DNA from: Caulobacteraceae bacterium
GTDB taxonomy: Bacteria; Pseudomonadota; Alphaproteobacteria; Caulobacterales; Caulobacteraceae
DNA length: 64,000 nt
Assembly (NCBI GenBank): GCA_030446805.1
Contig: JAUJMO010000001.1
Location: forward strand, 887,241 to 951,240
Direction of reading: 5' to 3'
Shown one piece after another: positions 24,742-35,325 of this stretch. The notes beneath the pieces were generated by a model. It did not search any database. It was not told the DNA's origin and worked only from the letters and a program-made list of their open reading frames with translations. How positions within the stretch are numbered: the stretch's first letter is position 1; every line of letters begins with the position of its first letter. The position numbers were made by a program, and so were the translations under genes.

Positions 24742-24826
24742 TGGTGGGGGAAGCAGGACTCGAACCTGCGAAGGCTTAGCCAGCGGATTTACAGTCCGCC
24801 CCCTTTGCCGCTCGGGACATTCCCCC
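24742..24826 (-). tRNA. tRNA-Tyr (GTA anticodon)
   Basis: 85 bases with encoded CCA and a long variable arm, as expected for a class II tRNA. The acceptor GGGGGAA pairs with TTCCCCC, and the anticodon loop CTGTAAA gives GTA. It is 40 bases from tRNA-Gly and may be co-transcribed with it. Confidence 0.96.
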
Positions 24827-24906
24827 AACGCGCGGTGGTCTCGCCCGTACTGGACGGGCGCCCTGTCCGGCTCCATGAGGGCTCCGAACACGGAGCGCGT
24901 GCAATA

Positions 24907-25797
24907 GTGGCTTCATTCCGCGAACGCAACGGCCCGAAAGGGTCCAGGCCCCCAGGCGCCCGGAGCGAGCGCCGCTCGGAGTCCGGCTGGTCGCCAGAGG
25001 CTGGTGGCGGCGGCAAGGACCGGGCGGGAAGCAGGCCCGGGAGCGGTGGTTCCGCCGCGCGCACGCGCCGCGCGGCGGTGGAAGGGGGCTGGATCTGGGG
25101 CTGGCACGCGGTCCGGGCCGCACTCGCCAATCCGGTGAGGACGGAGCTGCAGAGGCTTGTCGCCACGAAGGAAAGAGGGGCGGAGCTGCAGCGCCAGTTC
25201 GGGCGCGAGTGGCTGGCCCGACTGGAGGAGGCCGACAACGGACGACTCGCCCAGTTGCTGCCGCCGGGCGCGGCGCACGGGGGGGTCGCCCTGTTGGCGC
25301 CGCCGCTGGAGCCGGTGGACCTGGACGCGCTGGCCGCCCCGGCGCAGGGCGTGCTGCTCATGCTGGACCATGTGACCGATCCGCAGAACGTGGGCGCCAT
25401 CTTCCGTTCGGCGGCGGCCTTCGGGGCGCGGGGCCTGGTGCTGCAGGAGCGGCACGCGCCGCCGCTCACCGGCGCCCTGGCCAAGGCGGCGGCAGGCGCG
25501 GTGGACATGCTGCCCCACGCGCGAGCGGTCAACCTGTCCCGCGCGCTGGAACAGCTCGCGGATGCGGGCTGGCGGGCGGTGGGTCTGGCCGGAGAGGCGG
25601 GGGAGACGCTGGGCGCGGTGCTGGACGGCAAGCCCACCGTGCTGGTGCTGGGGTCGGAGGGCGAAGGCCTGCGCCGGCTGGTGGCCGAACATTGCGACGC
25701 CCTGGCGCGGATCGCCATGCCCGGCGGTTTCGAGAGCCTGAACGTGTCCGCCGCGGCCGCCGTGGCGCTTTACGAGGCCACGCGTCCTGGGCGCTGA
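24907..25797 (+). CDS. rlmB: RlmB/TrmH-family 2'-O-ribose RNA methyltransferase
   Basis: A SPOUT methyltransferase that probably 2'-O-methylates a guanosine of 23S rRNA using SAM. The start is taken as GTG 24907 (296 residues), because the frame further left runs through the tRNA-Tyr gene. It has a Gly/Arg-rich N-terminal tail, then a substrate-binding domain from WGWHAVRAALANP (about 63). The three SPOUT motifs are DHVTDPQNVGAIFRSAAAFG, VLVLGSEGEGLRRL, and IAMPGGFESLNVSAAAAVALYE. Exact rRNA position cannot be read from sequence. Confidence 0.85.
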   Translation: MASFRERNGPKGSRPPGARSERRSESGWSPEAGGGGKDRAGSRPGSGGSAARTRRAAVEGGWIWGWHAVRAALANPVRTELQRLVATKERGAELQRQFGREWLARLEEADNGRLAQLLPPGAAHGGVALLAPPLEPVDLDALAAPAQGVLLMLDHVTDPQNVGAIFRSAAAFGARGLVLQERHAPPLTGALAKAAAGAVDMLPHARAVNLSRALEQLADAGWRAVGLAGEAGETLGAVLDGKPTVLVLGSEGEGLRRLVAEHCDALARIAMPGGFESLNVSAAAAVALYEATRPGR

Positions 25798-25916
25798 CCC
25801 ACCGGGCAGCACGCCTCCTAGGGGAAGCTGGTTGCGGTTCGTCTATCCACAAGCTTTGCTTCGGGTTAACGTTCAGGGTGCGGGGGATGTCTCCGCGCCG
25901 CAGCTGCGAGGCGTGT

Positions 25917-27509
25917 ATGTCCTTTCGTCGTTCGCCCACCGCTTTGACCGCCGATCTCCGCGCCCTCCTGGCGGGCGCGGCGGCGGCGGGCCTGTTGTCC
26001 GCCTGCGGCATGCCGCAGCCGACCGAACCCCCTCCGCCGTTCATGGCCGAGATGGAGGCGCCGCCGGAGCTTTACGGCGCCCCTATGGACGAGACCGGAC
26101 CAGCGGGCGAAGCCTACGCCGGGGCCCAGGGCGAGAACCCCTATGCCGACCAGCGCCCGGCTTTTCCGGTCGGGCCTGGAGGCCAACCGGAGATGATGGC
26201 GGAAGCGCGCCGTCCCGGCTGGGGCACGATGGACCCCATTCCGAACCCGCCGGGCTCCGCCCCGAGTCCCCGGGAGCGGGCCATGGCTGAGGCCCAGCCC
26301 CCGCTGGACGCCGACGCCAGGCCAGGCGAGCCCGGCCTGCCCCGCACGGAGGAACGCCTGGGCGCCTACGCCACGGGGCCGACCGCGCCGGTGAGGCCCT
26401 ACGCCGAGGCAGGTCCGCCTCCTTACGAGGCCCCTTACGCGGAAGGTACGCCGGCTTCGGCCTATCCGCCCGTCGTGGTGCAGATGCAGCCGGTGCCGAA
26501 CCCGCCGGAAGGCAGGCGGGCGTCGCGCGCGCCGGTGCAGCACACGGTGAGCCCGCGCGAGGAGGCCCGCGCCGCCGAGCCGCGCCGCGAAACGCCCCGG
26601 CGTACCGCCCGGGCGGCCGCGGACCAACGTTTGATGGGCGGACCCGCCCCGGCCCAGCGCAGGGCGCAACGGGCCGAAGCGGCTTCAGCCGATCGCTCAG
26701 CCCGCCAGGCCGCGGCGACGGGTGCAAGCGCGACGCGCCCGGCTCAGGCGGAGAGCCGCACGGCCACCCTGCAGACCCAGACCACCCCGGCCGCACGTCG
26801 CGGCGCGGCCACCCTGCCTCCCGCCAACACGCCGGAAGGCCGGGCCGCGCGGCTCAAGCAGCTGCAAGCCACCCTGGCCCAGTTGGTTCAGCGCGACTCC
26901 ACGCTCACCGTGCCGGAGCGCATCCGCCCCGGTCAGACGGAGCGCATCACCCTGACCCTGCCTCAGGCGCTGTCCGAGACCCTGACGCGCGAAGCCCGGG
27001 CCGTCGGCCTTCGCGATCTGGCCAGCGCCGCCGAGGTCCGCGTGGACCTGGCCGGCGAAGGTTGGCGGATCGAGCCCGAGGAGCCGCAGACCGACGAGAT
27101 GCGCGCCGGCCGGGTGGCTTCCTTCACCTGGGACGCCACCGCCGAACGCGGGGCCGGGCCGCTGACGGCCGATGTGGACGCCACCCTGTCCGGCGGCGGG
27201 CGCATCGAAACCCTGCAACTGGGCGAGATCACGCCGGAGATCGAGGGCGCCGCCGCGCCGGGCGAGGACGGCGCGGGCGCCGGCCTGGCCGGACTGTCCT
27301 GGCGGGCGATCGGCGCCGGGCTGCTGCTCATCGCTCTTCTGATCGGAGCCCTGGTCTATGCCCGCCGGCAGAACGGCGAAGACGACGCTGGTCGTCGGCG
27401 CTACAACCGGCGCCGGCCGGAACCGGTGAATCTGACGCCCTATTCGCCGAGCGCCGACACGGACGCGCCGCGCGATGCGGATGGCGATCCGGCTCCCTCG
27501 CGAGGCTAA
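25917..27509 (+). CDS. Proline-rich lipoprotein-like protein with C-terminal helix
   Basis: 530 residues from ATG 25917 (GAGG 6 bases upstream). The N-terminus ends in a lipobox (AGLLSACG). A long Pro/Ala/Glu-rich low-complexity stretch follows to about residue 290. Residues about 300-450 form a folded part (LKQLQATLAQLVQRDSTLTVPERIRPGQTERITLTLP... then RVDLAGEGWRIEPEEP), probably beta-rich. One transmembrane helix (LSWRAIGAGLLLIALLIGALVYARR) lies near the C-terminus, with a basic/charged tail. A lipid anchor at one end and a helix at the other would tether it twice. No family known to me. It lies just upstream of terC. Confidence 0.65.
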   Translation: MSFRRSPTALTADLRALLAGAAAAGLLSACGMPQPTEPPPPFMAEMEAPPELYGAPMDETGPAGEAYAGAQGENPYADQRPAFPVGPGGQPEMMAEARRPGWGTMDPIPNPPGSAPSPRERAMAEAQPPLDADARPGEPGLPRTEERLGAYATGPTAPVRPYAEAGPPPYEAPYAEGTPASAYPPVVVQMQPVPNPPEGRRASRAPVQHTVSPREEARAAEPRRETPRRTARAAADQRLMGGPAPAQRRAQRAEAASADRSARQAAATGASATRPAQAESRTATLQTQTTPAARRGAATLPPANTPEGRAARLKQLQATLAQLVQRDSTLTVPERIRPGQTERITLTLPQALSETLTREARAVGLRDLASAAEVRVDLAGEGWRIEPEEPQTDEMRAGRVASFTWDATAERGAGPLTADVDATLSGGGRIETLQLGEITPEIEGAAAPGEDGAGAGLAGLSWRAIGAGLLLIALLIGALVYARRQNGEDDAGRRRYNRRRPEPVNLTPYSPSADTDAPRDADGDPAPSRG

Positions 27510-27538
27510 GCCCCGGCTGGGCGACCCTTGATCGAAAC

Positions 27539-27563
27539 GGCGGGCTGCTTCATGCAGCCCGCC
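27539..27563 (+). promoter_or_regulatory. Perfect hairpin at the terC start
   Basis: A 10-bp perfect stem (ggcgggctgc / gcagcccgcc) with a 5-base loop ends immediately before ATG 27564 and encloses another ATG (27552). It has no U-tract, so it does not look like a terminator. It would hide the start region of the terC message. TerC genes elsewhere are often under the yybP-ykoY manganese riboswitch; the rest of that motif is not visible here. Confidence 0.4.
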
Positions 27564-28343
27564 ATGATCGAGAACCTCTTCGGCGAAGCCTTCACCGGGC
27601 CGCTGGCCGCCTTCCTGCAAGTGCTCATGATCGACCTGGTCCTGGCCGGCGACAACGCCGTGGCCGTGGGCCTGGCGGCGGCCGGTCTGCCGCAGGAGCA
27701 GCGCCGCAAGGTGATCCTCTACGGCCTGGCGGCCGCGGTGGCGCTCCGCATCTTCTTCGCCCTGATCACGGTCCAGCTCCTGCAGGTCGGAGGCGTTCTG
27801 ATCGTCGCAGGCGGCCTGCTGCTGCTCTATGTCTGCTGGCGGATGTGGCGCGACCTGCGCGCGGGGCATGGGGAAGACGAGTCCCGGGCCCAGGCCGGTC
27901 TGGAGGATGCAACGGGGATCGACGTCAACAACTCCGGCGCCCTGGGCGGCGCCGCGCTGGCGCGCCCGGCCAAGACGTTCAAACAGGCCTTTCTCACCAT
28001 CTTCATCGCCGACGTGAGCATGTCGCTGGACAATGTGCTGGCGGTGGCCGGAGCGGCGCGCGAGCACCCGACCGTGCTGGTGATCGGCCTGGTCCTGTCC
28101 ATCGCCCTGATGGGCGTGGCGGCGACCTACATCGCCAAGCTGCTCCACCGCTTCCCGATCATCGGCTACATCGGCCTGTTCATCGTGCTGTTGGTGGCCG
28201 GACGGATGATCTTCGAGGGCTACCGCGACGTGGTGGTCGATAGCGGGCGGACGGAGGCGCACAACGCCGCCATGCCGGGGCTGCTCGACATCTCGCCAGA
28301 GGAGGCGGGGCACCTGCGCAACAAGTCCGGGGAGGAGCATTGA
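27564..28343 (+). CDS. TerC/YjbE-family integral membrane protein
   Basis: 259 residues from ATG 27564; in-frame ATG 27552 and TTG 27528 are alternatives. It has about seven transmembrane helices and the two TerC signature segments with acidic residues in helices: QVLMIDLVLAGDNAVAVGLA and FIADVSMSLDNVLAVAGA. Members are linked to manganese export or to metallation of exported enzymes. A Gly/Asp-rich loop (residues about 105-140) separates the halves. The start lies in a strong hairpin. Confidence 0.88.
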   Translation: MIENLFGEAFTGPLAAFLQVLMIDLVLAGDNAVAVGLAAAGLPQEQRRKVILYGLAAAVALRIFFALITVQLLQVGGVLIVAGGLLLLYVCWRMWRDLRAGHGEDESRAQAGLEDATGIDVNNSGALGGAALARPAKTFKQAFLTIFIADVSMSLDNVLAVAGAAREHPTVLVIGLVLSIALMGVAATYIAKLLHRFPIIGYIGLFIVLLVAGRMIFEGYRDVVVDSGRTEAHNAAMPGLLDISPEEAGHLRNKSGEEH

Positions 28344-28406
28344 GTTCGGGCGACCGTCGCGTTCCAAGCTGAAGCGCTTAGCCGCCGGCGCCGGCCCAAG
28401 CGTCGA

Positions 28407-30131
<1,725 letters not shown>

Positions 30132-30211
30132 GGCGGTGGGCTATAAGCCGGACGCCGCAGGTGCAAGGCTGCGTTGCCCCCGCGCGCTGAGAGCGGCATA
30201 AGCGGCGGGAG

Positions 30212-30287
30212 GCCGGTTTAGCTCAGCTGGTAGAGCAGCGCTTTTGTAAAGCGAAGGTCGCGGGTTCGAATCCTGCAACCGGCACCA
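30212..30287 (+). tRNA. tRNA-Thr (TGT anticodon)
   Basis: 76 bases with encoded CCA. Acceptor GCCGGTT/AACCGGC, D arm AGCTCAGCTGGTAGAGC, anticodon loop TTTGTAA giving TGT, and T loop GGTTCGAATCC. Its 3' 49 bases are repeated 1.6 kb downstream, so the gene appears to be an integration target. Confidence 0.97.
30239..30287 (+). repeat. Left direct repeat (putative attL) in tRNA-Thr
   Basis: The 3' 49 bases of tRNA-Thr, from the anticodon stem to CCA. They match 31916-31964 at 47 of 49 positions. Insertion here leaves the tRNA intact, as for tyrosine integrases. Confidence 0.65.
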
Positions 30288-30655
30288 ACATCTACAAGAC
30301 CCTGGTTCGGCAGCCTCGCAGGCCGGAGGGCGAATGGGGCAGAAGGGGCACAGACCGACAGATGCCGCCGCCTCGGGTGTGCAGGGGACGACTGCACGGT
30401 TTCCCGGGCGACACGGCCTCGTCCCCCCTGTTTTCTTTTGGAACTCTCTGGCCCGAGCCCCGCTCACGCTTCCACCGTTTACAGTAGGTTCCTCGGTAGC
30501 TGACGGGACGGGTCACAACCTCAAGGTCCGCCTTTCACCGCGCGTCCTTGAGCTCATACGCCCGCCAGACGAAGCAGGCTCGAAAGGCCAGAAGCCGCCA
30601 GTTCACCGGCTTCGTGAAGACGGCTGTCGCCCTGAGATGTAACAGGAACCGCAGC
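30288..30655. other. Gap inside tRNA-Thr islet, no recognisable gene
   Basis: About 370 bases between tRNA-Thr and the DUF1028 gene end. Frames exist on both strands, but none matches a family I know, and no integrase is recognisable. It may hold degraded mobile DNA. Confidence 0.35.
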
Positions 30656-31795
30656 CTACTTGTTTTTTCTCTTCTCGCGGTACGCGGCGGTGAGCGCCGA
30701 AACCAAACGCTCGTCAACGAGGCCCGGTGGGTTCCCCGCGTAGTTCAGCGCCTTGTCCTGTCGAAACTTGTCGACCGCGGCGACCGCTTCGGCGTCGTAG
30801 TGTCCGAAGTCGCGCTGGTAGTCGGCGGCCAGCCGCCGTGCCTGCGTTTGCGCCTTCTCGAAGGCGGCGGGGTCTGTCTTGCGCAGTTCCTGGTTGCGCA
30901 GCGCGTTCACGGCCGGCGCCGCAGGGAATGCGGTAAGCGCCGGGCGCCAATAGCCCAGCGTGTGGAGCATGCGCTTCAACTCGACGACGTCCGGACCCTC
31001 AATCCGCGAGAACGTGCGGTAACCAAGCCGGCGGCCAGTGGTGTAGTAAATACGCTTCATCTCGCCCACGGGCTCGGCGTGTTCGCCGACGTCGATCGCA
31101 AGCGTGATGAAATCGCCACCGCGACCGGGATCATTGGGGTCGGCCACTTTGATCGCTGCAGACTGCAGGTTCCCCCAGCGCCGGTCGCCGCCCTTCGCCT
31201 GCCCCGCTTCAAGCGCCAGGATCATGCGCTCGGCCAGCGGCATGCCGATACCCTCGGTGGACTCGAAGGTCTTCGCTACCGCCTCCACCACCTCAGGGCC
31301 GACCATGATGTTGGCCTGCACGGTGTAGTTGAGGCCCTGGCGGCTGCCGGCCCATTCGCCGTTCCCCTTGCCGGTATGGGCCGCGGCGCGGCCCTTCATG
31401 TCGATCATGCCGAGCTGTCGCGACTCGCGCGCCTCGTCCGCCGACAGCAGCTGCGCAATCGCCTCGCGCGGCTCCACGCCCTTGGCCATCAGATCCAGGC
31501 CACGCGTCCCGTACTCGACCATCGTCGAGGCCTGGGTGCAGACGGCGCCGACGCCGGCCCGCACCCACGGCACCGCGCGGCCAACGAACGGGACGCGCGT
31601 GGTGACGGCGGCGCCGGACTGCCCGGTGACCGGGTCCACCGCACAGAGTGAGAACGTGGAGTACTGCGGCCGGCCTTCTTCGTCGATCGTCACGCCGTCT
31701 GGAGCGCGATGCTGCGCCTGCGCAGCGCCAAGCGGGAGCGCTAGAGCGATCGCTAAAGCGGCGACCACACGGACCGCGTGCTTGACCATCTGCAT
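30656..31795 (-). CDS. Exported DUF1028 protein with peptidoglycan-binding-like tail
   Basis: 379 residues; ATG 31795 has AAGGAG upstream. Residues 1-28 are a signal peptide (ALAIALALPLGAAQAQ). The DUF1028 domain begins YSTFSLCAVDPVTGQSGAAVTT, continues VPFVGRAVPWVRAGVGAVCTQA and GLDLMAKGVEPREAI, and shows the Ntn-hydrolase-like fold features of the family, whose substrate is unknown. After about residue 255 comes DVVELKRMLHTLGYW, which resembles a peptidoglycan-binding repeat, then a charged tail. It is the only clear gene in the islet between the two tRNA-Thr repeats. Confidence 0.85.
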   Translation of the reverse strand: MQMVKHAVRVVAALAIALALPLGAAQAQHRAPDGVTIDEEGRPQYSTFSLCAVDPVTGQSGAAVTTRVPFVGRAVPWVRAGVGAVCTQASTMVEYGTRGLDLMAKGVEPREAIAQLLSADEARESRQLGMIDMKGRAAAHTGKGNGEWAGSRQGLNYTVQANIMVGPEVVEAVAKTFESTEGIGMPLAERMILALEAGQAKGGDRRWGNLQSAAIKVADPNDPGRGGDFITLAIDVGEHAEPVGEMKRIYYTTGRRLGYRTFSRIEGPDVVELKRMLHTLGYWRPALTAFPAAPAVNALRNQELRKTDPAAFEKAQTQARRLAADYQRDFGHYDAEAVAAVDKFRQDKALNYAGNPPGLVDERLVSALTAAYREKRKNK

Positions 31796-31915
31796 GTTCT
31801 CCTTCTACCCTTTGCCACTGCAATCACTATAGACTGCCCTTGAGGTCAGTCCGCTGCCGGAGCGCCTCCAAGGGCGGGGAGCTACGATCTGACACAAGGG
31901 GAAAGCCCGCCCCTC

Positions 31916-31964
31916 CGCTTTTGTAAAGCGAAGGTCGCGGGTTCGGATCCTGCAACCGGCGCCA
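31916..31964 (+). repeat. Right direct repeat (putative attR), tRNA-Thr 3' copy
   Basis: Repeats the anticodon stem to CCA of tRNA-Thr with two changes (A to G in the T loop and in the base before CCA). The 5' half is absent, so it is not a second functional tRNA. It bounds a 1628-base islet. Confidence 0.65.
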
Positions 31965-31992
31965 TCAATCCGCGCCCGACAGGCCAGCGGAC

Positions 31993-32817
31993 TCAGCGGC
32001 GCCTGGTCGATTTGACCAGGCAAGGCGTTCCGGACGCGCGGAGGTCGCGACAGGCGGCTTCGGCCGCGCTGGCCGCCGTGAAGCCGTCGATCAGCACGCG
32101 ATGATGGATCACCGATCGGACCCGGACCGTCTCCAGGCGCGCCCGGGGCAGCGCTGGTGCGCTTTGGCGTAGGGCCGCGGAGCGCGCCTCCGCGTCGGCC
32201 TTTGACGGAAACGATCCAACCTGGATTCGGAAGTCCCCCTTGGGCGGGTCGTCGGGCGTGGATTCGGAGTCCTGCGTCCGCACAGGCGCGAGAGCCTCGA
32301 GGCGACGGTTGCTCCGGGTCGGGGGCGGTGGAGCCTCCGACGCTGCCAGCGGCGCCGGTGGACGGCTCCGGCCGGCCGGCCCGCAGACGCCCTGCAAGAC
32401 CGCGCTCAGCAGGCTCGACGGCTCAGGGCGGACCCAGGCCGTCTGCTGCGGGAAGCGCCTGACCTCGGCGCCTTTCAGCCCGGGTTCCGAGTGGATGACC
32501 AGCCCCGCGAGCTTGGCCAGCCGCTGGGAACAGTCGAGGGTCGCGGACCCGATCATCGATCGGCCCCCGGCCGGATCCGGCGTGCTCGGGTCGCGCAGTT
32601 CGAGGTCGAACGCGGCTTCCACCACCTTCTGCTCCGGCGCGGCTTCCCAGCGCACGGTGATCATCCGGTTGGCTTGGTGGAGTTTGACGACCTCGGCCGC
32701 CAGCGCGGGAGGCGCGACCACCGAGACGGCGAGCGCGGCCAGGACGGCTCCCCGCCCCGGCTGAAGCCGCGGGTCGGGCCGTCGCGGCCTGCGCACCATC
32801 GAAGTAACGGGAAGCAT
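31993..32817 (-). CDS. SPOR-domain exported protein
   Basis: 274 residues from ATG 32817; ATG 32799 is as likely, and neither has a good ribosome site. Signal peptide: basic start, AVLAALAVSVVAP, then ALAAE. The middle holds a beta-rich domain (VVKLHQANRMITVRWEAAPEQKVVEAAFDLEL) with a Cys pair and a Pro-rich linker. The last 75 residues are a SPOR domain (FRIQVGSFPSKADAEARSAALR ... VLIDGFTAASAAEAACRDLR), which binds denuded peptidoglycan, often at the division site. It is just outside the tRNA-Thr islet. Confidence 0.8.
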   Translation of the reverse strand: MLPVTSMVRRPRRPDPRLQPGRGAVLAALAVSVVAPPALAAEVVKLHQANRMITVRWEAAPEQKVVEAAFDLELRDPSTPDPAGGRSMIGSATLDCSQRLAKLAGLVIHSEPGLKGAEVRRFPQQTAWVRPEPSSLLSAVLQGVCGPAGRSRPPAPLAASEAPPPPTRSNRRLEALAPVRTQDSESTPDDPPKGDFRIQVGSFPSKADAEARSAALRQSAPALPRARLETVRVRSVIHHRVLIDGFTAASAAEAACRDLRASGTPCLVKSTRRR

Positions 32818-32887
32818 GGGCTTGCTTAGCCAGCGAGGGCGGCCCGGCGCAACGCCCGGACGGGCTCCAGCGCCTGCGCCCGCCGTC

Positions 32888-34462
32888 TCAGCTGGCCTGG
32901 GTGGCGTCCACGGCCACACGGATCTGCTCCTCCTCCAGATCCAGTTCCTGGACGAGGGCGGACAGGGTCTCGCCGTCCAGTTCGTCGCGTTGCTCGACCA
33001 GCTTGGCCCGCGCCGCTTCCAGCGCGGCCAGCTTGAGCTGAAGGTGGGCGTCCATGCGGCGCTGTGCGGCGTCGGCGTCCTCGTTCAGCCGGTCGGCGTG
33101 CTCGAGCCGCGCCTTGTAGTCGCCGACCAGCTGCTCGGCGACGTCCCCGTGCTCGGGGTCCTCGACACGATCGGCCAGAACGCTCATGGCGGCTTCGGCC
33201 ACCGCCTTGCGCGCCGTCACCATCTCCGGGCGAACCGCCTCGATCTCGGGATCCGTCAGGTCGAAGCGGCGGATCAGCGGGGCGAGCGTGGTGCCCTGCA
33301 GGACAAGGGTCGCCAGGATGGCGCAGAAGCTCAGAAAGATGACCACGTCGCGAGCCGGAAACGCCGCAGGCAGCGCCAGGGCGGCCGCCAGGCTGACCAC
33401 CCCGCGCATGCCCGCCCATGAGATGATGGTGGGATAGCTGAGCGGCGGGGCGAAACCCTTGCCCTTCAGCCCCTGCGTGAGCGCAGTGACGGGGTAGAAG
33501 GTGCCGAACACCCACACGATGCGCGACACGATCAAGGCCAGCGACACGGCGAGGGCCAGCACGATCAGCCGACCGACGTCATACTCCTCCAACCGCTCCA
33601 CGATCCCGCGCAGCTGAAGCCCGACCAGCAGAAAAACAAAGCTGGTCAAGACGAATTCGACAAACTCCCAGGCAGTGTTGGACTCCAGCCGGGTCCGCGC
33701 CGCCAGCTGCAACTGCTGGCGACCGACCAGGCCGCCACAGGCCACCGCGGCCAGCACCCCGGACACGTGAAAAGCTTCCGCTAGAAAGTAGCTGCCGAAG
33801 GCCGAAAGGAAGGAGACCACGATCTCCAGCAAACGGTCCTCGAGTCGCTTGAGGCTCCACACCGTAGCGAAGCCGACGGCCAGCCCCGCCAGCATGCCGC
33901 CCACCGCATTGACCAGGAAGGAGACGGAGGCTTCCGCCAGGCTGACGGAGCCCGCCAGGGTGGCTGCAACTGCGAAGCGGTAGAGCACAAGCGCCGACGC
34001 GTCATTGATCAGGCTTTCCCCTTCCAGCACCGTCACGATGCGGCGGGGAAGCTTGAAGCCCTTGAGCACGGAGGTGGCGGCCACCGCGTCCGGCGGAGCC
34101 ACGATGGCGCCCAAGGCGATCAGCGCCGCCCAGGGCAGGTCCGGCGCGAGCGGCTTCAGGGTCAGGGCGACCGCGGCCGCTGTGAAGCCCACAGCCCCGA
34201 TCGCCAGCAGAAGGATGGGCAGGAGACTGGTGCGGAAGGCGGTCCAGTCCGTGCGCTGAGCGCTGGCCTGCAGCAGTGGCGGAAGGAAGAGAGCCAGCGC
34301 CAGCTCCGGCTCGAGCTCGATCTCGGGCAGGCCGGGAACAAAGGCCAGCCCCATGCCGCCCAGCACCAGGGCCACCGCCGAGGGCACCTGAAGCTTGCGC
34401 GCGAGCAAGGCCAGGAGGACGGAGGCCGCGAGCAGGCCCAGCAAGGTTTCGAAGATCAGCAT
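32888..34462 (-). CDS. CPA1-family Na+/H+ antiporter
   Basis: 524 residues with about 12 transmembrane helices in the first 400. The conserved segments are LPPLLQASAQRTDW, LGAIVAPPDAVAATSVL and LEGESLINDASALVLY; the last carries the acidic pair of the ion-binding site in this family. The 120-residue C-terminal cytoplasmic tail is charged and helical, ending in coiled-coil-like Leu/Glu repeats. It exchanges protons for Na+ or K+ in the inner membrane. Bacterial (NhaP-like, TIGR00831-type) form; exact cation not decidable. Confidence 0.9.
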   Translation of the reverse strand: MLIFETLLGLLAASVLLALLARKLQVPSAVALVLGGMGLAFVPGLPEIELEPELALALFLPPLLQASAQRTDWTAFRTSLLPILLLAIGAVGFTAAAVALTLKPLAPDLPWAALIALGAIVAPPDAVAATSVLKGFKLPRRIVTVLEGESLINDASALVLYRFAVAATLAGSVSLAEASVSFLVNAVGGMLAGLAVGFATVWSLKRLEDRLLEIVVSFLSAFGSYFLAEAFHVSGVLAAVACGGLVGRQQLQLAARTRLESNTAWEFVEFVLTSFVFLLVGLQLRGIVERLEEYDVGRLIVLALAVSLALIVSRIVWVFGTFYPVTALTQGLKGKGFAPPLSYPTIISWAGMRGVVSLAAALALPAAFPARDVVIFLSFCAILATLVLQGTTLAPLIRRFDLTDPEIEAVRPEMVTARKAVAEAAMSVLADRVEDPEHGDVAEQLVGDYKARLEHADRLNEDADAAQRRMDAHLQLKLAALEAARAKLVEQRDELDGETLSALVQELDLEEEQIRVAVDATQAS

Positions 34463-34644
34463 GGGGTGTCCGGGTGGCCCGAGGTGGATGAACCGCGCCG
34501 CGGGCCCTCATGGTTCCGCCTCGGGCGACGGCGACATGTCACACCAGAGCCGGCAGCGCGGTGGAACGAGCGGCCCGGCTCCGGGTTAGCGCAACCTCCT
34601 CATCCCAAGCCGTCCGGGTTCCGCCCCCCAGCCCAGGAACAACC

Positions 34645-35325
34645 ATGACCATCAAGGCCGTGATCTTCGACGTCGACGGCACGCTGATCGACAGCAACGA
34701 CCAGCACGCCCTGGCGTGGCTGAAGACCTTCCGCCGGTTCGGCCGGGAGCCGCGGTTCGAAGACATCCGGGCGCAGATCGGCAAGGGCGGCGACCAGTTG
34801 ATGCCGGTGTTCCTGTCGGACCAGGACATCGAAGCCGAGGGCGAGGCCATGTCGCAGTTCCGGGTGGAGCTGTTCAAGCGCGAGTTCCTGCCCGGGCTGC
34901 AACCCTTTCCAGGCGTACGCGAACTGTTCCAGCGCATTCGGGCGGACGGGCGCGAGATCGTCCTGGCCTCATCCGCTTCCGGCGAGGAGTTGGCGCGCTA
35001 CAAGGACATCGCCGATGTGGCCGATCTGCTCGACGGCGCCACAAGTTCGGACGACGCGAAGCACTCCAAGCCCGAGCCCGACATCTTCCTGGCCGCCTTG
35101 CAGAGGGTCGGAGTCCAGCCGGAAGAGGCGTTGGTGATCGGCGACACGCCCTATGACGCCCAGGCGGCCCTCAAGGCGGGGGTGCGCTCGATCGGCGTGC
35201 TCTGCGGCGGCTTTCCGGAAGCGGTGCTGCGGCAGGCCGGCTGCCTGACCGTCTACCGGGACCCGTCGCAGCTCCTGGAGAGCTACGACCAGTCGCCACT
35301 GGCGGCCGCGGCTGAGCAGGCCTAG
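34645..35325 (+). CDS. HAD-superfamily phosphatase
   Basis: 226 residues from ATG 34645 (AGGAAC upstream). Motif I DVDGTLIDSN (residues 9-18), motif II SSAS, the lysine KPEPDIF, and motif IV VIGDTPYDAQAA are complete. It has a helical cap between motifs I and II like beta-phosphoglucomutase/phosphoglycolate phosphatases. Substrate not decidable. The frame extends upstream but without similarity. It converges with the Mfd-like gene, the stops overlapping by 4 bases. Confidence 0.88.
   Translation: MTIKAVIFDVDGTLIDSNDQHALAWLKTFRRFGREPRFEDIRAQIGKGGDQLMPVFLSDQDIEAEGEAMSQFRVELFKREFLPGLQPFPGVRELFQRIRADGREIVLASSASGEELARYKDIADVADLLDGATSSDDAKHSKPEPDIFLAALQRVGVQPEEALVIGDTPYDAQAALKAGVRSIGVLCGGFPEAVLRQAGCLTVYRDPSQLLESYDQSPLAAAAEQA

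Noticed and set aside
30288-30655. Integrase remnant beside tRNA-Thr
   Set aside because: I translated the frames on both strands and saw no tyrosine-recombinase motif.
31916-31964. Second tRNA-Thr gene
   Set aside because: Only the 3' half is present; the 5' acceptor and D arm are missing.
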